A stretch of 36,381 nucleotides of DNA from Myxococcales bacterium (lineage in GTDB: Bacteria; Myxococcota; Myxococcia; Myxococcales; JAKAPL01). A program made the translations under genes and the position numbers. Shown here piece after piece: positions 7,248 to 15,228 of this stretch. The stretch lies in assembly GCA_021807105.1 (NCBI GenBank), contig JAKAPL010000034.1:1-36381 (forward strand). Direction: 5' to 3'. Each line of letters opens with the position of its first letter. Position 1 is the stretch's first letter. The notes beneath the pieces were generated by a model, which had not been told where the DNA came from, ran no database searches, and saw only the letters and a program-made list of their open reading frames with translations.

Positions 7248-8231
7248 ATGCTTCGCCGGCTGATCCTGTTCGTCTGGGCCCTCCCCTGCGCCTCGTGCAC
7301 GCTGGTCTGTGGGTTCGAGGGCGTGCCGCAGCCTTGCGACTCGCACGGGGACTGCCTCGGGGGCTTCGTCTGCCGGGCGGGCATTTGCGTTCCGGGGGTC
7401 GCGGATGCCGGGAGCGGGAACGCCGGCGGCGGCCCGCAGTGCCTCGACGACTCCGACTGTCTGCCGGCAGGGGCCTGCTCCGCCGGCTCCTGCGAGACGG
7501 CCTCGCTCGCCTGGGAGGACGGGGGCGCGAGCACGCCGCGATCCGGCTGTTATCCGTCGTCCGGATGGCCCGGCGCCGGCGCCGTGGGGAAGCCGTTCGT
7601 GCCGCTGTCCGGCTGCATCTCTGCCGTACCCGGGCAGTCGCTGGGCCAGGACGGCGGGTTCGTTCAGGTCTTCGAGAAGGGGTTCCCGCTGGGCGATCCG
7701 GTCACGGTCGAGCCGGACGCGAGCTGCCCGGAGGGGTGGGGGTATCTGGTCATGGCCCCGGCCGGACAGCTCCTCGATCTCGCGGTCCAGGGCCCCGAGT
7801 GGGTCGCCACCGACGACGAATCGATCGAGCTGGACGCCGAATCGGAGGCCGGCGGCGGGCGGCGGGACCTCGTGGTCTGGACCGCGGCCAGCCGCGCGCG
7901 CGAGCTCGTGGCGCTCGGCGGGGACCCGGACGCGGGGCTGATTGGCGGCGTCGTCCGCGACTGCGCGGGCCGCCCTCTCTCCGCGGTGACGGTGACGCTC
8001 GCCTCGGTCTCCCTGCCCGACGCCGGCGCCGCCCTCGTCTACCTCGGCCCGTCGGGCGCTCCCCAGATGGGCCGCGAGGCGACCGGATCGACCGGCGTCT
8101 TCGCCGCCGCCGTTCCTCCGGGCGATTACGAGATCGCCTTCTCCCCGGCCGGATCCAGCGTGGACCTCAGCCAGATGGCGGTCACCGTCGGCGCCTCCGC
8201 GTGGATCGATGTCGCGCCGCGGGGACCGTGA
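7248..8231 (+). CDS. Cys-rich lipoprotein with carboxypeptidase-regulatory-like domain
   Basis: 327 aa. The signal peptide ends in LPCASC, a likely lipobox. Residues 20-80 hold two Cys-rich units of the C-x5-DCLGGFVCRAGICVP type common in myxobacterial surface proteins. A middle region without known homology contains PFVPLSGCISAVPGQ. The last ~100 residues look like a carboxypeptidase-regulatory (Ig-like) domain: GGVVRDCAGRPLSAVTVTL, then TGVFAAAVPPGDYEIAF. Probably anchored at the cell surface. The ATG at 7248 lies 10 nt after TACCCT without a ribosome site. The stop overlaps the GTG of the DUF3108 gene (GTGA), so translation of the two is likely coupled. Confidence 0.75.
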   Translation: MLRRLILFVWALPCASCTLVCGFEGVPQPCDSHGDCLGGFVCRAGICVPGVADAGSGNAGGGPQCLDDSDCLPAGACSAGSCETASLAWEDGGASTPRSGCYPSSGWPGAGAVGKPFVPLSGCISAVPGQSLGQDGGFVQVFEKGFPLGDPVTVEPDASCPEGWGYLVMAPAGQLLDLAVQGPEWVATDDESIELDAESEAGGGRRDLVVWTAASRARELVALGGDPDAGLIGGVVRDCAGRPLSAVTVTLASVSLPDAGAALVYLGPSGAPQMGREATGSTGVFAAAVPPGDYEIAFSPAGSSVDLSQMAVTVGASAWIDVAPRGP

Positions 8232-8994
8232 AGCTCCCGGCCGGCCGCCTCGCCGCGGCGCTGCTCGCCGCCGCCGGACCGGCCGTGGCGGAGAGCCGCG
8301 TCGCCGGCGTCCCGTTCGCGCCCGGCGAGGAGCTGGTCTACCAGGTGACGGTGCTCGGCGCGCGGGCCGGCCAGGCGCGGATCGACCTGGGTGCGGCCCG
8401 GGACGTGGACGGCGTCTCTGCCTGGCCGATCATCGTCCGGACATGGAGCACCGGATCCCTCGGACGCCTCTTCCCCGTGCGGGACCGTTTCGTCTCCTGG
8501 TGGAACCCGGCGACCCGGCTCGCCGTGCAGAGCCGCCTGGACGCGCTGGAGAAAGGAGAGTCCCGGCGCCTCCGCATCCGTTTCCGGCGCTACCCGGGGG
8601 GGCGGCCCTGGCGGAGGTGGAGAGCGAAGACCGGCACGGAGGCAAGAGGCTCGTTTCGACGATCGACGCGAAGGCCCAGGACGTGGCCGCGGCCGTCTTC
8701 TGGCTTCGCTGCCAGACGCTGCGGCCCGGAGAGAGGTTCTCGGTGCCGGTCTTCACCGGGAAGAAGTCGTGGCGGCTCGGCGCGGACGTGGTCGGCGTCG
8801 CCACGTTGGAAACCCCGCTCGGAGCTTTCCCTTGCGTCCACCTGAAGCTGCGCACCTCGTTCGAAGGGAACCTCACGAGTCTCTCCGATCTCGACGCCTG
8901 GTTCTCGGCCGACGCCCGACACCTCCCGGTGCGCCTGGACGCGAGCCTCCTGCTCGGCCGGCTCCAGGCGGAGTTAATCCGGGTGGAAGAGTAG
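8228..8994 (+). pseudogene. DUF3108 protein, frameshifted at a G7 tract (copy 1)
   Basis: GTG start overlapping the previous stop. The signal peptide (KLPAGRLAAALLAAAGPAVA) is followed by a DUF3108 domain: FAPGEELVYQVTVLGARAGQ, IDLGAARDVDG and [10 protein letters not shown]. At seven G residues (8596-8602) homology moves to the -1 frame and continues [39 protein letters not shown] and LKLRTSFEG to a stop at 8994. An eighth G would restore a protein of about 255 aa, the usual DUF3108 size. DUF3108 proteins are exported and of unknown function. Options are a true frameshift, slippage on the G tract, or a sequencing error. The right-hand part, from 8433, is repeated in copy 2. Confidence 0.7.
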
Positions 8995-9047
8995 CCAGGG
9001 GCGGGGCTTTGCCCCCCGGGGCGCCGGCTCGCTAGAGTGGTCGGGAT

Positions 9048-11288
9048 ATGAAAACCCGACCGGTCGTCGCCCTGCTCCTCGCCGCCGCTTGCGGCAGCGC
9101 CCACTCGTCTCCCCCTCCGCCGGCGGCCTCGACCTCGTCGTCGTCGGGGAATCCGCCCGCCTCGGCGAGCCCGATTTACCGTCACTACACGTTCCGGGCG
9201 ATGACGGGGATCAGCATGGGCGGCATGGGGGCGTCGTTCATCGGGAGCAGCCACCCCGACCTGTTCGACGCCATCGGTTCGCTGGGTGGACCGATGGACT
9301 TCGCCTACCTGCTCCACTCGCTGGAGGACGGCGACGCCGGCGGCTTCTGCACGCTCGGCCAGCTCCAGGCGCTCCTCGAGGAGGACCCGACCGGGAAGAT
9401 CCTCAACGACCCGAAGGCGCTCACCTGCATGCACGCCCCCGCGCCGCAGGTCCCCTACGAGCACACCGAGGATTTCAACCACTGGCGCTACACCGACAAC
9501 GGCGGAAACTTCGATCGCGATTCGTACCTCGACCTGCTCGAAGACCTCGACATGGCCTTCGGCAACGCGCTCACGTACAACCCCAAGAATCCCTTCTTCG
9601 CGCCCGGCGTGGACGACTCGGTCTGGGCCCGCGGCGCGGACCTCTGCACCCACCCGTTCGTCATCCCCGGAACGCTCCACGGCGGTACGGCGCCCGTCTA
9701 CAACGCCGAGTACAACCCGACCGGCGCCTACGATGCGATCCTCTTCTGCGACGGCCAGCGGCCGATCTGGTACTGCGCCGACGATCCGACGACGGAGATC
9801 GACTGGTGCCAGGCGAAGCCGGGCGAGACGAGCTTCCCGCAGGATTACTGTGAGGACCGGGGCGGCGCGCTCCAGGCGGATCGGTCCCACAACGAGCCGC
9901 TGTTTCTCCAATGGGTCGGGTCTCACGACCCCTGCTACCCGTCCACCCGCCCGGTTTCGATCGCGCTCGCCATCGACCTGAACGGCAACGGCGTGCGCGA
10001 CTACGGCGAGCCGCTCGTCATCAACGCCAACGAACGCTGGCAGGACGTGGGAACGGACGGATGCCCCGATCCCCTGGAAGACGGCAAGGGCGGCTGCGTC
10101 TCCGATCCCTCGCTCTCGCCTTACGACCCGGCGAAGGACCCCGATCCGAACGGCGACGACTACGATCCGCTGAAGAACCCGCTCGGCACGGAGAACGACT
10201 GGCGCTACGAGCCCGGCGAACCGTTCGAGGACAACGGGCTCGACGGCGTCCCCAACACCCACGACTACGGGGAGGGCAATGGCGTCTTCGACGTGAACCC
10301 CGACTGGCAGAACATGTTCGCCGTCGACGCGCGGACCAACATCCGCGAACGCTGGCCGGCGATCGACGCCGACGCCACCCACCTGCCGCAGATCCGGCGG
10401 GTCGACTACTACCTCGACGGCGGCATCCGCGACGTCTTCAACTTCGGCGTCAACAGCTTGATCATCCGCGGCCTGCTCGCGGCCCTCCTGCCGGACGATC
10501 CAGCGCAGCTCTTCCTGGACTTCTCCGCCTGGCCGACGCCGAACACGCCGTTCACCGACAACACGTTCAATCCGGATATGGTGGACTGGTCGAAGGTCTC
10601 GCGGGACGCGATGACCCTGTACGGCACCGCGAACCCGACGCCGGAGCAGCTCGCCGCGGGCGACGGCGATCACGTGGGGACGATCGCCCAGGCGGTCGAC
10701 CGGTTCCAGGCCCTCTACTACTGGCTCGCCCACCGCTGGGACAAGACTGGCGTCTCGGACCCAGGCGTGGGGAGCAACCCCCAGTCCTTCACCGACCGGC
10801 AGTTCTACGGCACCTACGTGTCGCAGGCCCTGGGCGGGGTCGACCGTGATTTCGCCCTGGTCGTGCCCCCCGGCTACAACTCGCCGGAGAACGCGCAGGC
10901 CCGCTATCCGGTCGTCTATATCGGACACGGGTACGGCGGGGATCCCCTCGGGATGATGGGCGTCGACGTCATCGAGGATCCCGCCATGCAGACGGGCGAC
11001 CTGCGCAAGATGATCGTCGTCTTCCCGAGCGGCCGCTGCTGCTACACCGACCCGACCACCGGCGACCACGCCTGCACCGACTACCTGCCCGACGGGACGC
11101 AGCGCGGCCCGCCGTGGGTCCGCGAGTGCAACTCGGGCACCTTCTACGTGAACTCGCAGGGGGGACCGGACGGCCCGCCGCGCGCCTACCTCGACGCGTT
11201 CCTGGAGCTCGTGAAGTACGTGGACCAGAACTACCGGACGCTCGCCGGCCCCGACGGCAATGGATTGGACGTGAAGGTAGGCCCCTGA
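9048..11288 (+). CDS. Esterase-like lipoprotein, permuted fold (copy 1)
   Basis: 746 aa. A lipoprotein signal (ALLLAAAC, Cys15) and a Ser/Pro tether precede YTFRAMTGISMGGMGASF, a GxSxG nucleophile elbow (Ser56), and HPDLFDAIGSLGGPMD. These resemble the second half of an esterase-D-like alpha/beta hydrolase. The middle is acidic, with EF-hand-like Ca-binding patterns (DLNGNGVRDYGEPL, DPDPNGDDYDPL). The last 130 residues hold what normally precedes the nucleophile: FALVVPPGYNSPENAQ, YPVVYIGHGYGGDP, KMIVVFPSGRCC and FLELVKYVDQNYRTL. The order is therefore circularly permuted. The ATG lies 9 nt after TAGAGT, and a GGGGC-TTT-GCCCC hairpin (9003-9015) lies upstream. The stop overlaps the next start (TGATG). 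Confidence 0.7.
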   Translation: MKTRPVVALLLAAACGSAHSSPPPPAASTSSSSGNPPASASPIYRHYTFRAMTGISMGGMGASFIGSSHPDLFDAIGSLGGPMDFAYLLHSLEDGDAGGFCTLGQLQALLEEDPTGKILNDPKALTCMHAPAPQVPYEHTEDFNHWRYTDNGGNFDRDSYLDLLEDLDMAFGNALTYNPKNPFFAPGVDDSVWARGADLCTHPFVIPGTLHGGTAPVYNAEYNPTGAYDAILFCDGQRPIWYCADDPTTEIDWCQAKPGETSFPQDYCEDRGGALQADRSHNEPLFLQWVGSHDPCYPSTRPVSIALAIDLNGNGVRDYGEPLVINANERWQDVGTDGCPDPLEDGKGGCVSDPSLSPYDPAKDPDPNGDDYDPLKNPLGTENDWRYEPGEPFEDNGLDGVPNTHDYGEGNGVFDVNPDWQNMFAVDARTNIRERWPAIDADATHLPQIRRVDYYLDGGIRDVFNFGVNSLIIRGLLAALLPDDPAQLFLDFSAWPTPNTPFTDNTFNPDMVDWSKVSRDAMTLYGTANPTPEQLAAGDGDHVGTIAQAVDRFQALYYWLAHRWDKTGVSDPGVGSNPQSFTDRQFYGTYVSQALGGVDRDFALVVPPGYNSPENAQARYPVVYIGHGYGGDPLGMMGVDVIEDPAMQTGDLRKMIVVFPSGRCCYTDPTTGDHACTDYLPDGTQRGPPWVRECNSGTFYVNSQGGPDGPPRAYLDAFLELVKYVDQNYRTLAGPDGNGLDVKVGP

Positions 11289-11524
11289 TGCCTTTCGACC
11301 GCCAGATCGACGAAGAGGAGTACGCGGAGGAAGAAGAGAGGAAGGATCCCCGCATCGCCGGGAAGAAGCGTCGCTTCAGTGATTTCGACTGCCCGGATTG
11401 CGACGCCAACAACCCCTATGAAGATGGCTTCGGCGACGGTGACGAGATCCGCTGCCACTACTGTGGCCAGGAGTATCGGGTGCAGGTGAGCGATGAGGGC
11501 CGCCTCCGGCTGCGCGCGACGTGA
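11288..11524 (+). CDS. Small acidic zinc-ribbon protein (copy 1)
   Basis: 78 aa. The N-terminus is strongly acidic ([14 protein letters not shown]), followed by a basic patch (AGKKRRF) and a CPDC / CHYC pair 20 residues apart ([12 protein letters not shown] and [12 protein letters not shown]), a typical four-Cys zinc ribbon. It starts within the stop of the esterase gene (TGATG), and its stop overlaps the GTG of the dGTPase gene (GTGA), so translation of all three is coupled. Function unknown; I do not recognise a named family. An identical copy lies at 14992-15228. Confidence 0.75.
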   Translation: MPFDRQIDEEEYAEEEERKDPRIAGKKRRFSDFDCPDCDANNPYEDGFGDGDEIRCHYCGQEYRVQVSDEGRLRLRAT

Positions 11525-12549
11525 CGATCCGCGAACGGCTGGAGGAGGCCGAGCGGCGCATCCTCCACCCGCGGGCCGCCTTCGCCGCGGACAGCCGCGG
11601 CCGCGCGCGCCCCGAGCCGGACGATGATCTGCGGACCGTCTTCCAGCGCGATCGCGACCGAATCCTCCACGCCAAGTCCTTCCGGCGGCTCAAGGGCAAG
11701 ACCCAGGTCTTCCTCGCGCCGGTCGGCGACCACTACCGGACGCGGCTCACCCACACGCTGGAGGTCGCGCAGGTCGGCCGGACGATCGCCCGGGCGCTCT
11801 TCCTGAACGAATCCCTGGTCGAGGCGATCGTCATGGGCCACGATCTCGGCCACACCCCGTTCGGCCACGCCGGCGAGAGCACGCTGCGCCGGATCCTTCC
11901 CGGCGGATTCCATCATGTGCGGCAGTCCTTGCGCGTGGTCGACGTCCTCGAGCGCGAGGGGCGTGGCCTGAACCTCACCGCCGAGGTGCGCGACGGCATC
12001 CTGCGCCACACCAAGGGCAAGGGGGCGGTCCTCGTCGACGGCGGGGAGCCGCTGACCCTGGAGGCCGAGATCGTCCGGATCGCGGACATCGTCGCGTACG
12101 TCTGCCACGACCTCGACGACGCCCTCCGGGCGGGCGTCGTCCGGACATGGAGCACCGGATCCCTCGGACGCCTCTTCCCCGTGCGGGACCGTTTCGTCTC
12201 CTGGTGGAACCCGGCGACCCGGCTCGCCGTGCAGAGCCGCCTGGACGCGCTGGAGAAAGGAGAGTCCCGGCGCCTCCGCATCCGTTTCCGGCGCTACCCG
12301 GGGGGGCGGCCCTGGCGGAGGTGGAGAGCGAAGACCGGCACGGAGGCAAGAGGCTCGTTTCGACGATCGACGCGAAGGCCCAGGACGTGGCCGCGGCCGT
12401 CTTCTGGCTTCGCTGCCAGACGCTGCGGCCCGGAGAGAGGTTCTCGGTGCCGGTCTTCACCGGGAAGAAGTCGTGGCGGCTCGGCGCGGACGTGGTCGGC
12501 GTCGCCACGTTGGAAACCCCGCTCGGAGCTTTCCCTTGCGTCCACCTGA
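11521..12549 (+). pseudogene. dGTPase N-terminus fused in frame to DUF3108 fragment
   Basis: Residues 1-207 are identical to the N-terminus of the intact dGTPase at 15225, including HD residues His78 and His107-Asp108 ([14 protein letters not shown]) and [13 protein letters not shown]. At the duplication junction (12137-12143) the frame passes directly into the DUF3108 protein: [15 protein letters not shown]. It then follows the pre-shift DUF3108 frame through the G7 tract into an Arg-rich run and stops at 12549 (342 codons). The dGTPase C-terminal helical part is missing, so activity is doubtful, although the metal-binding residues remain. It is a by-product of the duplication. Confidence 0.85.
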
Positions 12550-12698
12550 AGCTGCGCACCTCGTTCGAAGGGAACCTCACGAGTCTCTCCGATCTCGACG
12601 CCTGGTTCTCGGCCGACGCCCGACACCTCCCGGTGCGCCTGGACGCGAGCCTCCTGCTCGGCCGGCTCCAGGCGGAGTTAATCCGGGTGGAAGAGTAG
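12137..12698 (+). pseudogene. DUF3108 3' part, headless second copy
   Basis: Second copy of the DUF3108 gene, lacking signal peptide and first ~68 codons. It begins at [15 protein letters not shown], carries the same G7 tract (12300-12306) and the same frame change, and ends with a stop at 12698. Its first part is read as the tail of the dGTPase chimera. It has no start codon of its own that would give an exported protein. Confidence 0.85.
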
Positions 12699-12751
12699 CC
12701 AGGGGCGGGGCTTTGCCCCCCGGGGCGCCGGCTCGCTAGAGTGGTCGGGAT

Positions 12752-14992
12752 ATGAAAACCCGACCGGTCGTCGCCCTGCTCCTCGCCGCCGCTTGCGGCA
12801 GCGCCCACTCGTCTCCCCCTCCGCCGGCGGCCTCGACCTCGTCGTCGTCGGGGAATCCGCCCGCCTCGGCGAGCCCGATTTACCGTCACTACACGTTCCG
12901 GGCGATGACGGGGATCAGCATGGGCGGCATGGGGGCGTCGTTCATCGGGAGCAGCCACCCCGACCTGTTCGACGCCATCGGTTCGCTGGGTGGACCGATG
13001 GACTTCGCCTACCTGCTCCACTCGCTGGAGGACGGCGACGCCGGCGGCTTCTGCACGCTCGGCCAGCTCCAGGCGCTCCTCGAGGAGGACCCGACCGGGA
13101 AGATCCTCAACGACCCGAAGGCGCTCACCTGCATGCACGCCCCCGCGCCGCAGGTCCCCTACGAGCACACCGAGGATTTCAACCACTGGCGCTACACCGA
13201 CAACGGCGGAAACTTCGATCGCGATTCGTACCTCGACCTGCTCGAAGACCTCGACATGGCCTTCGGCAACGCGCTCACGTACAACCCCAAGAATCCCTTC
13301 TTCGCGCCCGGCGTGGACGACTCGGTCTGGGCCCGCGGCGCGGACCTCTGCACCCACCCGTTCGTCATCCCCGGAACGCTCCACGGCGGTACGGCGCCCG
13401 TCTACAACGCCGAGTACAACCCGACCGGCGCCTACGATGCGATCCTCTTCTGCGACGGCCAGCGGCCGATCTGGTACTGCGCCGACGATCCGACGACGGA
13501 GATCGACTGGTGCCAGGCGAAGCCGGGCGAGACGAGCTTCCCGCAGGATTACTGTGAGGACCGGGGCGGCGCGCTCCAGGCGGATCGGTCCCACAACGAG
13601 CCGCTGTTTCTCCAATGGGTCGGGTCTCACGACCCCTGCTACCCGTCCACCCGCCCGGTTTCGATCGCGCTCGCCATCGACCTGAACGGCAACGGCGTGC
13701 GCGACTACGGCGAGCCGCTCGTCATCAACGCCAACGAACGCTGGCAGGACGTGGGAACGGACGGATGCCCCGATCCCCTGGAAGACGGCAAGGGCGGCTG
13801 CGTCTCCGATCCCTCGCTCTCGCCTTACGACCCGGCGAAGGACCCCGATCCGAACGGCGACGACTACGATCCGCTGAAGAACCCGCTCGGCACGGAGAAC
13901 GACTGGCGCTACGAGCCCGGCGAACCGTTCGAGGACAACGGGCTCGACGGCGTCCCCAACACCCACGACTACGGGGAGGGCAATGGCGTCTTCGACGTGA
14001 ACCCCGACTGGCAGAACATGTTCGCCGTCGACGCGCGGACCAACATCCGCGAACGCTGGCCGGCGATCGACGCCGACGCCACCCACCTGCCGCAGATCCG
14101 GCGGGTCGACTACTACCTCGACGGCGGCATCCGCGACGTCTTCAACTTCGGCGTCAACAGCTTGATCATCCGCGGCCTGCTCGCGGCCCTCCTGCCGGAC
14201 GATCCAGCGCAGCTCTTCCTGGACTTCTCCGCCTGGCCGACGCCGAACACGCCGTTCACCGACAACACGTTCAATCCGGATATGGTGGACTGGTCGAAGG
14301 TCTCGCGGGACGCGATGACCCTGTACGGCACCGCGAACCCGACGCCGGAGCAGCTCGCCGCGGGCGACGGCGATCACGTGGGGACGATCGCCCAGGCGGT
14401 CGACCGGTTCCAGGCCCTCTACTACTGGCTCGCCCACCGCTGGGACAAGACTGGCGTCTCGGACCCAGGCGTGGGGAGCAACCCCCAGTCCTTCACCGAC
14501 CGGCAGTTCTACGGCACCTACGTGTCGCAGGCCCTGGGCGGGGTCGACCGTGATTTCGCCCTGGTCGTGCCCCCCGGCTACAACTCGCCGGAGAACGCGC
14601 AGGCCCGCTATCCGGTCGTCTATATCGGACACGGGTACGGCGGGGATCCCCTCGGGATGATGGGCGTCGACGTCATCGAGGATCCCGCCATGCAGACGGG
14701 CGACCTGCGCAAGATGATCGTCGTCTTCCCGAGCGGCCGCTGCTGCTACACCGACCCGACCACCGGCGACCACGCCTGCACCGACTACCTGCCCGACGGG
14801 ACGCAGCGCGGCCCGCCGTGGGTCCGCGAGTGCAACTCGGGCACCTTCTACGTGAACTCGCAGGGGGGACCGGACGGCCCGCCGCGCGCCTACCTCGACG
14901 CGTTCCTGGAGCTCGTGAAGTACGTGGACCAGAACTACCGGACGCTCGCCGGCCCCGACGGCAATGGATTGGACGTGAAGGTAGGCCCCTGA
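12752..14992 (+). CDS. Esterase-like lipoprotein, permuted fold (copy 2)
   Basis: Its 746-aa protein is identical to that encoded at 9048-11288, including lipobox Cys15, Ser56 in GISMG, the acidic Ca-binding-like middle and the C-terminal YIGHGYGG and VVFPSG blocks. It keeps its own upstream TAGAGT hexamer and hairpin, because these lie inside the duplicated unit, so both copies should be expressed alike. The duplication therefore doubles the dose of this surface protein and the zinc-ribbon protein without disturbing the flanking intact genes. Confidence 0.7.
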   Translation: MKTRPVVALLLAAACGSAHSSPPPPAASTSSSSGNPPASASPIYRHYTFRAMTGISMGGMGASFIGSSHPDLFDAIGSLGGPMDFAYLLHSLEDGDAGGFCTLGQLQALLEEDPTGKILNDPKALTCMHAPAPQVPYEHTEDFNHWRYTDNGGNFDRDSYLDLLEDLDMAFGNALTYNPKNPFFAPGVDDSVWARGADLCTHPFVIPGTLHGGTAPVYNAEYNPTGAYDAILFCDGQRPIWYCADDPTTEIDWCQAKPGETSFPQDYCEDRGGALQADRSHNEPLFLQWVGSHDPCYPSTRPVSIALAIDLNGNGVRDYGEPLVINANERWQDVGTDGCPDPLEDGKGGCVSDPSLSPYDPAKDPDPNGDDYDPLKNPLGTENDWRYEPGEPFEDNGLDGVPNTHDYGEGNGVFDVNPDWQNMFAVDARTNIRERWPAIDADATHLPQIRRVDYYLDGGIRDVFNFGVNSLIIRGLLAALLPDDPAQLFLDFSAWPTPNTPFTDNTFNPDMVDWSKVSRDAMTLYGTANPTPEQLAAGDGDHVGTIAQAVDRFQALYYWLAHRWDKTGVSDPGVGSNPQSFTDRQFYGTYVSQALGGVDRDFALVVPPGYNSPENAQARYPVVYIGHGYGGDPLGMMGVDVIEDPAMQTGDLRKMIVVFPSGRCCYTDPTTGDHACTDYLPDGTQRGPPWVRECNSGTFYVNSQGGPDGPPRAYLDAFLELVKYVDQNYRTLAGPDGNGLDVKVGP

Positions 14993-15228
14993 TGCCTTTC
15001 GACCGCCAGATCGACGAAGAGGAGTACGCGGAGGAAGAAGAGAGGAAGGATCCCCGCATCGCCGGGAAGAAGCGTCGCTTCAGTGATTTCGACTGCCCGG
15101 ATTGCGACGCCAACAACCCCTATGAAGATGGCTTCGGCGACGGTGACGAGATCCGCTGCCACTACTGTGGCCAGGAGTATCGGGTGCAGGTGAGCGATGA
15201 GGGCCGCCTCCGGCTGCGCGCGACGTGA
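14992..15228 (+). CDS. Small acidic zinc-ribbon protein (copy 2)
   Basis: Its 78-aa protein is identical to that of copy 1, with the same TGATG overlap with the esterase gene and GTGA overlap with the dGTPase. Here the downstream dGTPase is complete, so this copy shows the original operon order: esterase, zinc ribbon, dGTPase. CPDC and CHYC are intact. Confidence 0.75.
   Translation: MPFDRQIDEEEYAEEEERKDPRIAGKKRRFSDFDCPDCDANNPYEDGFGDGDEIRCHYCGQEYRVQVSDEGRLRLRAT

Larger units (their letters stand above)
8433..12136. repeat. Tandem duplication, unit 1 (3,704 bp)
   Basis: Bases 8433-12136 recur as 12137-15840 with a constant offset of 3,704. All shared proteins are identical, and the stretches I compared base by base are identical too. 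The unit starts inside the DUF3108 gene and ends inside the dGTPase gene. The sequence TCGTCCG occurs at the left edge (8433-8439), at the junction (12137-12143) and after the second copy (15841-15847). Confidence 0.93.

Noticed and set aside
5766-7250. Long plus-strand frame opposite the DUF4091 gene
   Set aside because: It is a shadow of the minus-strand DUF4091 gene with a biased composition. The true plus-strand gene in that frame starts at the ATG at 7248, after element copy 3.
8430-11069. Minus-strand 879-codon frame opposite the esterase gene (and its twin in copy 2)
   Set aside because: Val/Arg/Asp-rich shadow translation with no domain; the plus-strand protein has signal peptide, motifs and coupled overlaps.
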